Source of the DNA: Ruminococcus sp.
GTDB taxonomy: Bacteria > Bacillota > Clostridia > Oscillospirales > Ruminococcaceae
Assembly (NCBI GenBank): GCA_021201755.1
Contig: JAJQEI010000038.1
Span: 1 to 64,000, forward strand
Direction: 5' to 3'
DNA length: 64,000 nt
Positions 7,413-17,563 of the stretch are shown here, in pieces. A program made the position numbers and the translations under genes. The notes below the pieces were generated by a model. The model worked only from the letters and a program-made list of their open reading frames with translations. It was not told the origin of the DNA and made no database searches. Within the stretch, counting starts at the first letter, position 1, and the number at the start of each line of letters is the position of its first letter.

Positions 7413-8510
7413 GTGACAGAACATAGTTTTTATATGGATCGTGCCATTCGTCTTGCAAAGAATGGTATAGGCTTTACCAATCCCAATCCCCTCGTTGGAG
7501 CGGTGATTGTTAAAAACGGACGTATTATCGGTGAAGGATATCATGCACGCTACGGCGATTTACACGCAGAACGTAATGCATTGAAAAATTGTATCGAATC
7601 GCCGGATGGCGGAGATTTATACGTGACGCTTGCACCGTGCTGTCACTATGGCAAACAGCCGTCCTGCACGGATGCAATTTTAGAAAGTGGTATACGGCGA
7701 GTCTATATTGGTTCTCGTGATCCGAATCCGCTTGTTGGAAGAAAGAGCGTGGAGATACTTCGATGCGCTGGAATTGAAGTACATACGGACTTTTTGCGAC
7801 AGGAATGCGACGCACTCAATCCGATTTTTTTTCACTATATCACTACGAAAATGCCCTATGTGATTTTGAAATATGCCATGACTGCCGACGGAAAAATCGC
7901 CTGTGCCGGCGGTGCATCTCAATGGGTGACGGGTGAAATAGCTCGTGCCCATGTACAGCAGACGAGAAAGCGTGTCGCAGCCGTTTGTGTAGGAATTGGT
8001 ACAGTTATCGCAGATAATCCACGTCTTAGCTGCCGCTGTGAAAATCCAAGTCAGCCGTTGCGTGTGGTGTTGGATACACATTTGCAGCTGCCACTGGATT
8101 CGATATTAGCACAAACAGCAAGACAAAATCCGGTACAAGTGTTTACGCATCAGCCGGACACGAAAAAGCAATTGCAGTTAGAGCGACAGGGCGTAACGGT
8201 GACGGAGGTGCCATTGGAAAATGGTTCGGTTTCCTTGACGGCAGTGCTGAAGCAGTTAGGACAGCAGGGCATTGACAGTGTACTGATAGAAGGTGGTGCA
8301 GCGATTCACCGTGCAGCTTTGCAGGCAGGACTGTGGAATGCGTTGCAGGTTTACATTGCGCCAAAGGTGTTCGGCGGTGATGGTCAATCTCCTGTTGGTG
8401 AAATGGGTATCCATAGTCCGATGAAAGCGGTACAATTGGGAAAACCGGAGGTAACGACAATCGGTGAGGATATTCTGTTGACATATCGAAATTTGAAGCG
8501 GAGCGTGTGA
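7413..8510 (+). CDS. ribD: Bifunctional riboflavin deaminase/reductase RibD
   Basis: The GTG at 7413 is chosen because TGGAGG lies 9 nt upstream and the protein then begins at TEHSFYMDRAIRLAKNG, as in other RibD proteins. N-terminal deaminase domain: HAERNAL and PCCHYGKQPSCTDAI (zinc-binding H-A-E and PC-x-H...C). C-terminal reductase domain from about residue 150: MTADGKIA, ASQWVTG and IEGGAAIH. It carries out the second and third steps of riboflavin synthesis. First gene under the FMN riboswitch; ribE follows 20 bp on. Confidence 0.95.
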   Translation: MTEHSFYMDRAIRLAKNGIGFTNPNPLVGAVIVKNGRIIGEGYHARYGDLHAERNALKNCIESPDGGDLYVTLAPCCHYGKQPSCTDAILESGIRRVYIGSRDPNPLVGRKSVEILRCAGIEVHTDFLRQECDALNPIFFHYITTKMPYVILKYAMTADGKIACAGGASQWVTGEIARAHVQQTRKRVAAVCVGIGTVIADNPRLSCRCENPSQPLRVVLDTHLQLPLDSILAQTARQNPVQVFTHQPDTKKQLQLERQGVTVTEVPLENGSVSLTAVLKQLGQQGIDSVLIEGGAAIHRAALQAGLWNALQVYIAPKVFGGDGQSPVGEMGIHSPMKAVQLGKPEVTTIGEDILLTYRNLKRSV

Positions 8511-8530
8511 CCTTGAAGGAGTGAATTGAA

Positions 8531-9166
8531 ATGTTTACTGGAATAATTGAAGAGGTTGGCACAGTGCGGCACATAACTCAAACCCCTAAAAAGTGTGCGC
8601 TTACTTTGTGTGCCAAAAAGGTATTAGAGGAAACGAAAATTGGCGACAGCATTGCTGTAAATGGCGTGTGCTTGACTGTCACGCAGTTAGAAAATGACAG
8701 TTTCACCGCAGATGTGATGCCGGAAACACTGCGCCGAAGCAGCTTAGGACAACTGAAGGTGAATTCCCCTGTCAACTTGGAACGTGCGATGGCGGCAAAC
8801 GGCAGATTCGGCGGACACATTGTGACAGGTCATATTGATGGCACGGGAAAAATTCTTTCTATGCAGCCGGAGGGAAACGCTGTTCTCGTGACGATTCGGA
8901 CAGAATCGCAGCTGCTGCAGTATGTGGTAGAAAAAGGCTCGATTGCCATTGATGGTATTAGTCTGACAATTGTAGCTGTATCCCACGACCGCTTTACTGT
9001 GAGCTTGATACCACATACGGGTGCGGAAACCACATTGCTGCGACACCGATCGGGAGAAATTGTCAACTTAGAGTCGGACATCATTGGAAAATATGTGGAA
9101 AGAATGATGCAATGTAAGGACAAAGGTGTGTCGATTGAATTGTTACGAAAAAATGGATTTTGTTAG
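8531..9166 (+). CDS. ribE: Riboflavin synthase alpha subunit
   Basis: A 211-residue protein made of two similar lumazine-binding halves: [12 protein letters not shown]...NGVCLTV in the first and [13 protein letters not shown]...IDGISLTIV in the second, the internal duplication typical of the enzyme. It dismutates 6,7-dimethyl-8-ribityllumazine to riboflavin. RBS AAGGAG precedes the start. It sits between ribD and ribBA as in other Firmicute rib operons. Confidence 0.95.
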   Translation: MFTGIIEEVGTVRHITQTPKKCALTLCAKKVLEETKIGDSIAVNGVCLTVTQLENDSFTADVMPETLRRSSLGQLKVNSPVNLERAMAANGRFGGHIVTGHIDGTGKILSMQPEGNAVLVTIRTESQLLQYVVEKGSIAIDGISLTIVAVSHDRFTVSLIPHTGAETTLLRHRSGEIVNLESDIIGKYVERMMQCKDKGVSIELLRKNGFC

Positions 9167-9189
9167 TGCAAAGAAAGGAGTTTATTTTT

Positions 9190-10386
9190 ATGGAATATCA
9201 GACGATTGAACAGGCACTGGAGGATTTACGTGCTGGAAAATGTATCTTGATAACGGACGATCCGGATCGGGAAAACGAGGGAGATCTGATCTGTGCCGGC
9301 ACATTTGCTACAACGGAAAATGTGAACTTTATGGCGAGCTGTGCAAAGGGATTGATTTGTATGCCAATGAGTCACGACAATATTATACGATTAGGGTTAC
9401 GACAGATGGTCTCTCACAATACCGATAACCATGAAACGGCGTTTACCGTTTCAATTGACCATATTGACACCACCACGGGTATTTCAGCTGTGGAACGAGG
9501 ACTGACTGCACGTATGGCTGCCGACCCAGAAGCACATCCTTCTGACTTTCGCCGTCCGGGACATATGTTCCCGTTGGAAGCGAAGAAAGGCGGTGTTTTA
9601 GAGCGCAACGGTCATACAGAAGCGACTGTAGATTTATTGCGGCTTGCTGGACTGACACAGGTGGGACTTTGCTGTGAGATTATGGAAGATGACGGCACGA
9701 TGATGCGTGGGGAACGTCTGGCGGAATTTGCCCAAAAGCACGATTTGTCTTTCATCACGATTCAAGAGCTGCAGCACTATCGCAGGAGACACGATCACTT
9801 TGTCGAAGAAGTTGCACAGGCGAATTTGCCTACCAGTCACGGAGAATTTCAACTCTATGGTTTTCGGGATACTATCAAAGGCAACGAACACGTGGCACTT
9901 GTTATGGGCGACGTAGCGGACGGAGAACCGGTGCTTTGTCGAGTGCATTCGGAGTGCCTGACGGGCGATGTTTTTAGCTCGTGTCGCTGCGACTGTGGAG
10001 AACAGCTGAGCCGTGCGCTGGATAAGATTCACGAGGAAGGCAGGGGTGTTCTCGTCTATCTTCGGCAGGAGGGCAGAGGTATTGGACTGCTTAACAAAAT
10101 CCGTGCCTATAAGCTACAGGAAGAGGGATTGGACACTGTCGAAGCCAATATAGAGCTTGGCTTTGCACCGGATTTACGGGACTATAGTGTAGGTGCGCAA
10201 ATTCTGAAGTCGTTGGGTGCGACGAAGCTTCGACTGATGACGAATAATCCGGAAAAAATTGCAGAGCTAGATGAATACGGATTGACGGTGGTAGAACGTG
10301 TGCCGATTGATATTCCGGAAAAGCCGGAGAATTTGCAGTATTTGCGTACCAAACAATTTAAGATGGGACACTATCTGCATTTTTAA
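9190..10386 (+). CDS. ribBA: Bifunctional DHBP synthase / GTP cyclohydrolase II
   Basis: The start at 9190 follows AAAGGAG. The N-terminal DHBP synthase domain (residues 1-200) has [15 protein letters not shown], the acidic metal loop. The C-terminal GTP cyclohydrolase II domain has [20 protein letters not shown] (zinc cysteines) and [13 protein letters not shown]. It starts both branches of riboflavin synthesis. A lumazine synthase (ribH) normally follows, but the next gene is unrelated, so ribH must lie elsewhere. Confidence 0.95.
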   Translation: MEYQTIEQALEDLRAGKCILITDDPDRENEGDLICAGTFATTENVNFMASCAKGLICMPMSHDNIIRLGLRQMVSHNTDNHETAFTVSIDHIDTTTGISAVERGLTARMAADPEAHPSDFRRPGHMFPLEAKKGGVLERNGHTEATVDLLRLAGLTQVGLCCEIMEDDGTMMRGERLAEFAQKHDLSFITIQELQHYRRRHDHFVEEVAQANLPTSHGEFQLYGFRDTIKGNEHVALVMGDVADGEPVLCRVHSECLTGDVFSSCRCDCGEQLSRALDKIHEEGRGVLVYLRQEGRGIGLLNKIRAYKLQEEGLDTVEANIELGFAPDLRDYSVGAQILKSLGATKLRLMTNNPEKIAELDEYGLTVVERVPIDIPEKPENLQYLRTKQFKMGHYLHF

Positions 10387-10407
10387 TCGAGAAAAAGGGG
10401 ATTTTTC

Positions 10408-11166
10408 ATGAAATTACATTATTTATGGCTTTTACCGGAAGCTATTATGTTATTTTGGTTTATGATACCGATTTATAAACGTATCTGCAATCCAGGGAAT
10501 TTGAGCGGTATTTTGGTATGTGTTTTCTGTATCTTTGTGACGATTTTTCCACAGAAGTTTGTTCATTTGATTCGGCTTCTCTGGTCGCATCTGGCAGGGA
10601 AAATTGGACTTTCTGTTCTGGCACTCATTCTCGCCGCAGGTATATTGTTTTGCAGCATGATGTCTGTACAAATGGGTCGTGCAATTGCGAGCCATACGGA
10701 CGAGCCGCAGACAGTGGTTGTCCTTGGCTGTAAAGTGAAGGGGACGAAACCCAGTGCCATGCTGACAAGGCGGTTAGAAGCTGCACTGGAATATCTTGAG
10801 GAAAACGAAGAAGTGATGTGTATTACTACCGGCGGACAGGGCTCTGGGGAGGATATTCCCGAGGGACAGGCGATGAAAACATGGCTGGTGGAACACGGTA
10901 TTGACGAGTTACGGATTTTGGTAGAGGACACCTCTACAGATACGAGAGAAAATTTAGAAAATGCCACAACGATTTTGGAAGAAAACGAGCTTGGAACAGA
11001 AGTGACGATTATTACGGATGGATTCCATCAATATCGGACATCGCTGTTGGCGGAGCAGTGCGGTTTGACCGCATATGCATACAGTGCCTATACCAATCCG
11101 CTCTATGTTCCCACTTATTGGGTGCGGGAGTGGATGGCACTGTTTGAACTATTTTTCTTGAGCTGA
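10408..11166 (+). CDS. YdcF/SanA-like DUF218 membrane protein
   Basis: A 252-residue protein with two or three N-terminal membrane helices (residues 1-90). Its DUF218 domain has VVVLGCKVKGTKPSAMLTRRL, ITTGGQGSGEDIPEGQAM, DTSTDTRENLENA and ITDGFHQYR. Family members act at the cell envelope; a precise reaction is not established. It lies 21 bp after ribBA and 11 bp before the MBL gene, so it may share the rib transcript, but no riboflavin role is implied. Confidence 0.8.
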   Translation: MKLHYLWLLPEAIMLFWFMIPIYKRICNPGNLSGILVCVFCIFVTIFPQKFVHLIRLLWSHLAGKIGLSVLALILAAGILFCSMMSVQMGRAIASHTDEPQTVVVLGCKVKGTKPSAMLTRRLEAALEYLEENEEVMCITTGGQGSGEDIPEGQAMKTWLVEHGIDELRILVEDTSTDTRENLENATTILEENELGTEVTIITDGFHQYRTSLLAEQCGLTAYAYSAYTNPLYVPTYWVREWMALFELFFLS

Positions 11167-11177
11167 GGAGGGCTTCT

Positions 11178-11894
11178 ATGCTGGAACGCTTAACGCCACG
11201 GGTATATCTTCTGCCTACGACAAAGGGCAGTGAAAAGCCGTCGCTGGGGTATATTTGCGGCGATCGGTTTTCCTTGATGATTGATGCTGGAAATACGCCG
11301 AGATATGCACAGGCTTTTTTGACAGAAATAGAATCTGCGGGACTGCGAAAACCAAATTTTGTTGCATTGACCCATTCTCACTGGGATCACTGTTTTGGGT
11401 TAAGTGGCTTGTTTATGCCGTCGATTGCGTGCGTGGAGACGAGACAGTCGTTAGAAATGGTGTCGAGATTACAGTGGACACCCAACGCCATCGAGGAGAA
11501 TATTCGGAAGGGAATTGTGCCATCGATGATTGTACCAGCGATACGGGAGAATTTTCCCGATCCTACAAAAATTCGGGTGGTGCTGCCAAATATCGTGTTT
11601 CAGTCGCAAATGACACTGGATCTGGAAAATTGTACGTGTGTGTTACAACACGTGGTCAGTCCCCATGCACGAGATACTGTCATAATTTTCGTCAAAGAAG
11701 AACGTATGATTTTTTTGGGGGACGCTGTCTATCAGGAGCCAGTAGGGGATACTTGGGTAGAACGTCCGGAGAAGCTGCGAAAATTAATGGAAACGCTGGA
11801 GCCAATGGATTTTGCCCTGTGTCAGCCGTCACATCAAAAGGCGTTGTCGAAAGGGGATTTAATCGGGTGGTTTCACCGCCGACTAGAATCTTAA
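11178..11894 (+). CDS. MBL-fold metallo-hydrolase
   Basis: A 238-residue protein. LTHSHWDHCFG (about residue 65) is the H-x-H-x-D-H metal motif of metallo-beta-lactamase-fold enzymes. Later metal ligands are suggested by VVSPHARDTVIIFV and FLGDAVYQE. Substrate unknown; the short form without extra domains suits a glyoxalase II-like or general hydrolase. Last gene of the plus-strand run, ending in a strong terminator. Confidence 0.8.
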   Translation: MLERLTPRVYLLPTTKGSEKPSLGYICGDRFSLMIDAGNTPRYAQAFLTEIESAGLRKPNFVALTHSHWDHCFGLSGLFMPSIACVETRQSLEMVSRLQWTPNAIEENIRKGIVPSMIVPAIRENFPDPTKIRVVLPNIVFQSQMTLDLENCTCVLQHVVSPHARDTVIIFVKEERMIFLGDAVYQEPVGDTWVERPEKLRKLMETLEPMDFALCQPSHQKALSKGDLIGWFHRRLES

Positions 11895-11900
11895 CAATAA

Positions 11901-11940
11901 AAAAGCTGCTGCACGTTTGAAAGTGCAGCAGCTTTTGTTT
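11901..11940. terminator. Bidirectional terminator
   Basis: AAGCTGCTGCAC / GTGCAGCAGCTT stem with A-rich and T-rich flanks between two converging genes (MBL hydrolase and the surface protein). Confidence 0.9.
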
Positions 11941-11960
11941 TTAGAATGAATCAATCATCG

Positions 11961-13046
11961 TTACTTCGTTCTCTGTTTTTTGATAAGAAGCAGAGCAAAA
12001 CCGGCTGCTGTGATTGTCACCGGAATCAAAGCGGAGGTGTGCATCCCTGTAGCCGGTGAAGAAGATGTGTCAGAGGTGGAAGAAGATGATGAAGTGGAAC
12101 TATCGGTGCTGTTGGAACTGTTGGAAGTGGAATCGGAGGAGCTGCTGGTAGAAGAAAAATCAGTGGAAGATGTTTGTACAAAATTGTAATTTGCAGCATC
12201 ATAGCTATAGATGATGGAATATTCTGTTGGCAAATAAGCTAAATTTGCCAGATGAACAGCCGCATCAGAGAAGAAATAATCAAACGTAATGGTGTCGCCA
12301 GAGGTAGTGAATTGACTACCAAATGTTGGGAAATAAAAATATGCATCAAAAGCATCACTAAGCCACGGATACTCATCCCATACTTTAGGATCGGTAGGCA
12401 AGCCATCAATACTAACATAACATAAATTAAAGCTAGATGCGCCGTCGACTGTGATCGCTGTTGTAGAACCGTCGCTGTTCACAAGAACAATGCTGTCTAC
12501 ATCAATATATTTATAACTGCTATTCGCACCAATAGAATAGTTTATTTGAAATGTATACCCCGCACACTCAAAGGAAGTAGAACCATCAGTAATCGAAACA
12601 CCCATAGATTCGCCGGAAATAATTTCTTCTGTCCATTTCATTGTAATGGAATCAGCCGTAACAAGGTAAGTTTGAAGTAAATCGTCATTTTGATAATATA
12701 CATAAGCATCTAACTCACCATCTCCATCAAAATCGCCATAATGAACGCTTTCCAGAACGCCATAAGCTGCAACAAAACTATTATATAAATCTTCTTCTGT
12801 TACTTCATTTGCTGTATCTTCTGATGATTCTTCTGCCGTGGTTTCCGTTTCCGTTGTAATAGCGGTGACAGATGTCATGGTTGTCGTAGTTTCTGCTGTG
12901 GTTGCTTCAGATGATTCATCCGAAGATTCCTCTGCCGCTTCTGTGGAAGCGGACGATTCCTCATCAGCCATCGCTGTCATTGCATATGTGCCGCAAGAAC
13001 CAGCAAGCACAGATAGTGCGGCAATCAAACCAATAATCTTTTTCAT
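11961..13046 (-). CDS. Secreted surface protein with sortase-like C-terminus
   Basis: A 361-residue protein. Residues 1-27 are a signal peptide (KKIIGLIAALSVLAGSCGTYA). Residues 28-85 are Ser/Thr/Glu-rich. A central region (about 85-290) includes an EF-hand-like FDGDGELDAY. Then come a Ser/Thr-only stalk and SPATGMHTSALIPVTITAAG with a basic KKQRTK tail. SPATG, helix and basic tail is a sortase sorting signal variant. The stalk suggests a cell-wall-anchored, exposed protein. The central domain is not recognised. Its own terminator is shared with the converging gene. Confidence 0.75.
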   Translation of the reverse strand: MKKIIGLIAALSVLAGSCGTYAMTAMADEESSASTEAAEESSDESSEATTAETTTTMTSVTAITTETETTAEESSEDTANEVTEEDLYNSFVAAYGVLESVHYGDFDGDGELDAYVYYQNDDLLQTYLVTADSITMKWTEEIISGESMGVSITDGSTSFECAGYTFQINYSIGANSSYKYIDVDSIVLVNSDGSTTAITVDGASSFNLCYVSIDGLPTDPKVWDEYPWLSDAFDAYFYFPTFGSQFTTSGDTITFDYFFSDAAVHLANLAYLPTEYSIIYSYDAANYNFVQTSSTDFSSTSSSSDSTSNSSNSTDSSTSSSSSTSDTSSSPATGMHTSALIPVTITAAGFALLLIKKQRTK

Positions 13047-13194
13047 GATTTTTCATTTCCTCTCTTTGTCAAAAATGCCTGTAGGCATTTTGTAAATTTT
13101 GAAGAATAGTGCGTGTCAAATTTTCTTCATATTGTATTCTAACAAAAAAATGTCAAGGCTTTTTCAAGAAAAGGTGGAAAACCATAAATTTATA

Positions 13195-13226
13195 GAAAAA
13201 AGAGGCGGTTTATTTATATAAACCGC
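13195..13226 (-). terminator. Terminator of the GH3 gene
   Basis: Minus-strand GCGGTTTATATAAATAAACCGC hairpin-type repeat followed by CTCTTTTTTC, just past the reconstructed GH3 stop codon. Confidence 0.75.
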
Positions 13227-13251
13227 ACAAAGAAAATGGATAAAATTGGAT

Positions 13252-16046
13252 TTATGCGAATTGGAAACGATAGAAATTCCCTTGCCCCACGGATTCCAGT
13301 TTCAAATCTGCTGTGCTAGAAAATGGTTCGAGTGGGATTGTGATACATTGAAAGTCATCCATACTGCGAGAGGGCGAGACTTTTTTTGTGCCCAAAAGGG
13401 TATCTCCAGCGTAAAGCTTCACTTCACACGCTTCGCATGGCGCAGCTGCCAGAATTTCAGCCTTGGTATAATTTTCAAATGTTGCATTACGGAAGATGAA
13501 GCTGCCGCCCCCAGTCGTTTAAACTGCCGTACCAGTCGCAAAATTTATGGGAGTACCAGAGCCGACTGAACATACCGTCTTTTTCGTCATAGTTTTTTAC
13601 GAGAGTCGGTTTCGACAAATCCTGTGGCGAAATTGTCTCTCCGGGGAGTTCTAACGTGAGGCTTTTCCGCAAATCCCGAGAGGACGCCGCTGCCCAGAAC
13701 GTATATGTGCCACGTTCCACCAACATTTTTTCCCGTGACACGTCATAACATTCCAGCGCATACCACGGTACGAAAATTTCCACCGATTGGATCTGTCCTG
13801 CCGGAATCCACACACGCTGAAAACCGCAGAGCTGCCGAATCGGGCGTTTCATAGTGCTTGTGTCGGCGTGGAAATAAATCTGTACCACTTCGTCACCGTC
13901 TCGTTTGGAAGTGCTTTTTACATCCAATTGGAATAGGACGCCTTCGTCTACGAGTTTTGTCGTAAAATTCTGATAGTCAAAGGATGCATAAGATAGTCCA
14001 TGTCCAAAGGGGAATAAGGGTTCTGTTTCGTCATAGAGATACGTGCGCTCCGCTTCGATGATGTCATATTCTCGAATGGAGGGAAGGTCTTGTGCCGTCT
14101 TGTACCAGGTGATGGGACAGCGTGCCGCAGGATTGTTTTCTCCGACGAGCGTCTCCGCCACGGCATCCCCCAGTTCCGCTCCAGCGTGCGTTGTATAGAG
14201 AATTGCCGGTAAGGTGTCCCGTTCTTCTGTCAGTGCGTAGGGATAACTGGAAACGACAGTCAGTATCGTATTTGGGCTTGCCTGTCGTACAGCTCGAATC
14301 AGTGCCTTTTGATGTGGTGCGAGTTCCAGATCCGGTCTGTCGTAACATTCTTTTGCCACTTGCAGCGGATGATTTCCCACGCAAAGTATGACTACATCCG
14401 CCTGTGCGGCGAGTCTGGCAGCACGCTGTATACCGTCTTCCAGTTTTTCCATCCGAAATAAACGGTCTTTTGTGGCATGCCCACAGGGAACACAGCGCAG
14501 GCTGCCGTCTGGCTGCAATGCCAAATCCATTGGCTTGTCGTGCCAGCTGTGCAGCCGCAATGCATCCCCATAAGGCTCTGGTTTTATCCACTCTTTGATA
14601 AACCAGTCATAGGGTGTTTCACTTTTGGCGATATAGGTGTCGTCCTCTATCACATAGCAACCATTGCAGCACGCTTTCAGGTTGACGTTTTGCCATCCCC
14701 AATCGTGCATCTGAAAGCGTTCCCGTTCGCCTACTTCTGTCGCATTTGCATATAATGTGCCATCATCCGCAACAGAAAAATACTTTTCATTTTCTACGGC
14801 TTGGAGTGCCACGATGTCATAACCGTCATCCCAGAGGACACGATTTTCTCCGAGTTTTTTTACGCAGTCCATTTCGAATGGATGTTGCGTAAGAAAACTG
14901 ACCGGTGTACCAGTCCCGATAATTTTCGTTCGATAGTGGTCCAATGACAGCGATGCTCTGATTGGGCAATAACTCCAGCGGTAAAATGCCGTTGTTGTGC
15001 AGAAGACACATTTGTTCCCGTGTTGCTGTCTGATTGATTAGCCGATGGGCTGGAGAGTCAACTTCTACTGGTTTGGTGTTGTAGGGACATACTGCATCGT
15101 CCAGGTCGCCCAGCTGCAAACGACCCACAAGACTGTTTCCGACGGCACGGTCAATATCCTGTTCCATGATGAGGTGACGTGAGAGGGCGTCTCTTGCCGC
15201 AGTAGCGACCATTTCGGCGTTATCCGTCATAATATCACAGCCGTTGTGGAGACAGGTCGCCAACGCCTCTGCATGTGTGGTGTGAGAGTGGTGTGCCAAT
15301 ACGTTTTGGGAAAAATCTGCGCCGTCTGTCACGACGAAATCCAGTCCCCATTGATCCTTCAATACCTTTTGTAAGTCCGGATTCATACATGCCGGCACGC
15401 CGGACAACTCGTTGTATGCTGTCATCACCGAACCCGCTTTTCCCCATACAATCGCCCCCTCAAATGCACGGTAATAATATTCGTGAAGGGTGCGAGGTGT
15501 CACATTGGAGGAATCGCTTCCACGGTGTCTCTCGGTATTGTTGGCACAGAAGTGCTTCAGCGTCGGGATAACTCTGCGATAAATTGGATGATCACCAGCC
15601 ATGCCACGTGTGTATCCTGCCGTCATTTCGCCAATGAGGAACGGATCTTCTCCATACCCTTCTTCCGCGCGTCCCCAGCGTGGGTCACGCTCCGGATCGA
15701 CAGTCGGTCCCCAGACCATCAGGTATCCCATGGGGTGTTGTCGGTGGTAATAACGGGCTTCGATGCCGGTAACTGTACCGATGTCCTCTATCAAGCATGG
15801 ATCAAAGGTAGACGCCATGCCGATGGGTTGTGGAAAGACGGTGGAAAATTCCCCTTCTTTACGTGAAACGTAACCACGTGCGACTTCCTGTCCCACAAAC
15901 CATTCGCCCAGACCGAGTCGTTCTACCGAGTGCTAGTGGGTGGAGAGTAGATAGAGTTTTTCCTCCAGTGTCAAACGGGAGAGGAGATCCTGTACACGTT
16001 CGTGCAGGGGGAGAGATGTATTCTGAAAGGGGTATTTGGAATGCAT
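13252..16046 (-). pseudogene. GH3 beta-glucosidase-type glycosidase, broken by one stop and two frameshifts
   Basis: Reconstructed from the ATG at 16046 (GGAGG upstream) to the TAA at 13252, about 930 residues. Three lesions break it: TAG at 15933-15935 (probable CAG); one extra A in an A7 run (plus strand 14855-14861); and one extra G in a G5 run (plus strand 13508-13512). The parts read LTLEEKLYLLSTH, GPTVDPERDPRWGRAEEGYG (GH3 N-domain), LDFVVTDGADF (nucleophile region), then SYPYALTE and FPFGHGLSYASF (fibronectin-like part). After the last frameshift a C-terminal domain starts SFIFRNATFENYTKAEILA and ends FYRFQFA; it looks like a CBM6-type sugar-binding module. No signal peptide, so probably cytosolic. 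Activity would need all three repaired. Confidence 0.85.
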
Positions 16047-16059
16047 AGAAATTGCCTCC

Positions 16060-16087
16060 TTGACATTTTATGGTTTTGTGGTATAAT
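16060..16087 (+). promoter_or_regulatory. Promoter of tadA
   Basis: TTGACA (16060-16065), 16 bp, TATAAT (16082-16087), 30 bp before the tadA start and overlapping the RBS region of the divergent GH3 gene. Confidence 0.8.
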
Positions 16088-16116
16088 CATAAGAAAAGTG
16101 AAAGTAGGTGAACACA

Positions 16117-16593
16117 ATGTCTTTTACGCCGGAAGTGTGTTATATGCGCCGTGCATTGGAACTGACACATAAAGCGGCTGAGATGGGAGAAGTGCCTGTT
16201 GGCGCAGTAGTGGTTTATAAACCGGAAAATCGCATTATTGGCGAAGGGTTCAACCGTCGGGAGTGTAACCGTTCTCCTTTGGCACACGCAGAGCTGATTG
16301 CTATCGATCAGGCAAGCCGGACACTGGGCGGCTGGAGATTGGTGGATAGTGTGCTTTATGTGACATTGGAACCTTGTCCTATGTGTGCCGGTGCAATTTT
16401 GCACGCACGATTGGATGAACTTGTGTTTGGCACACGAGATCCAAAGGGTGGCGCAGTATACTCTGTAGAGGAGATGTTTGCACTGCCTTATCACTGGAAA
16501 ACAGACGTTTACGAGGGAATTTTACAAGAAGAATGTGCTGATGTTCTGACAAGCTTTTTTCGAGCATTGCGTGCAGCAAAAAAAGCCGATTAG
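16117..16593 (+). CDS. tadA: tRNA-specific adenosine deaminase
   Basis: The ATG at 16117 follows AGTAGGTG; a GTG at 16108 overlaps that RBS and is less likely. The protein has 158 residues. HAELIAID (zinc His and catalytic Glu) and LEPCPMCAGAILHARL (PCxxC) identify the TadA family. It converts A34 to inosine in tRNA-Arg(ACG). Its 3' end overlaps the converging PHP gene by 4 bp. Intact. Confidence 0.93.
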   Translation: MSFTPEVCYMRRALELTHKAAEMGEVPVGAVVVYKPENRIIGEGFNRRECNRSPLAHAELIAIDQASRTLGGWRLVDSVLYVTLEPCPMCAGAILHARLDELVFGTRDPKGGAVYSVEEMFALPYHWKTDVYEGILQEECADVLTSFFRALRAAKKAD

Positions 16594-17366
16594 CATAGTG
16601 CTTCGAGTCCCGGTAAAAAGTCTATCAGTGGAAGATGATGGCGTTCCGCCATATCTTTGCAGAGCTTTTCTCCATATGCATTTTGTAATCGGTCGGGTGA
16701 ATGGGCATCGCATCCGATAATTGCGGAGCAGCCCACTTTTGCAGCGATGTCCAGAAAGGAATCTGAGGTGTAATGTCGTTTCTCCACAACACCTAAGAGA
16801 TTGATCTCCACAGGAATTTCGTGTGCCTTTAAATAGCGACAAAGTCGCAAATATTGATCCGTATAACAAGCCGGATTTTTGGAAAATGGACACAAATCAG
16901 GGTGTGCGACATAGCGATATTTTCCGGTCTCCATTCCTTCAATAATGTAGTCGATATAGCGAATGAATTCAGCTTCGTTTTCCGGCTCGTTGCCCATATA
17001 TGCACCAGTTGTTTCTGATTGGAGAAAGTGTTCTCCTAAAATCATGTAATCTATAGGATAATCTGCCAAGAGCTTTTCCTGTTCCGCCATCATTTCTGGA
17101 ATATACTCCGATTCAAAGCCAATGTAGATGGTAATATCCTTTGCATATTCTCGTTTCAAATCGAGGAGGGAGGAGAAATAATCATCCAGGTCTGATGGCT
17201 TCATTCTTGTTCCGGAGACGTAACCTTTCGGAAAAATCCAAGGGCAGTGATCAGAAAAGCCGAGAACTTTTTTTCCACTTTCGATGGCGTCCTCTACGTA
17301 ATAGCGATCTTCCCCAATGGCGTGGCGACAGCGTGTGGTATGGGTGTGATAGTTTGCGAGCAGCAT
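16590..17366 (-). CDS. PHP-domain histidinol-phosphatase-like protein
   Basis: The start at 17366 (MLLANYHTHTTRC) has GAAAGGAAC upstream. The protein has 258 residues and the PHP metal motifs: NYHTHT at the N-terminus, GFSDHCPW, a central GEHF, RYVAHPDLCPF, and IIGCDAHSPDRL near the end. Matches HisK-type histidinol phosphatases, but no his genes are nearby, so a general phosphoesterase role is equally possible. Confidence 0.85.
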   Translation of the reverse strand: MLLANYHTHTTRCRHAIGEDRYYVEDAIESGKKVLGFSDHCPWIFPKGYVSGTRMKPSDLDDYFSSLLDLKREYAKDITIYIGFESEYIPEMMAEQEKLLADYPIDYMILGEHFLQSETTGAYMGNEPENEAEFIRYIDYIIEGMETGKYRYVAHPDLCPFSKNPACYTDQYLRLCRYLKAHEIPVEINLLGVVEKRHYTSDSFLDIAAKVGCSAIIGCDAHSPDRLQNAYGEKLCKDMAERHHLPLIDFLPGLEALC

Positions 17367-17484
17367 AAAAAGGTTCCTTTCTATTTTCTTGATATCGTTG
17401 GCACTTCTATTATACCCCATGAATTTGGTTGCTGTCAAGCATATCGCAAAACGACATATATGAAAAAATTATTTCGTCGGAATC

Positions 17485-17513
17485 TTGACCTTTTCTATGA
17501 AATATGCTATAAT
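17485..17513 (+). promoter_or_regulatory. Promoter of the lipoprotein gene
   Basis: TTGACC (17485-17490), 17 bp, TATAAT (17508-17513). Confidence 0.75.
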
Positions 17514-17563
17514 AGATAAAACGTTGTTTTCATGATTCGAATTTGGAAAGGAAGAATAATTTT

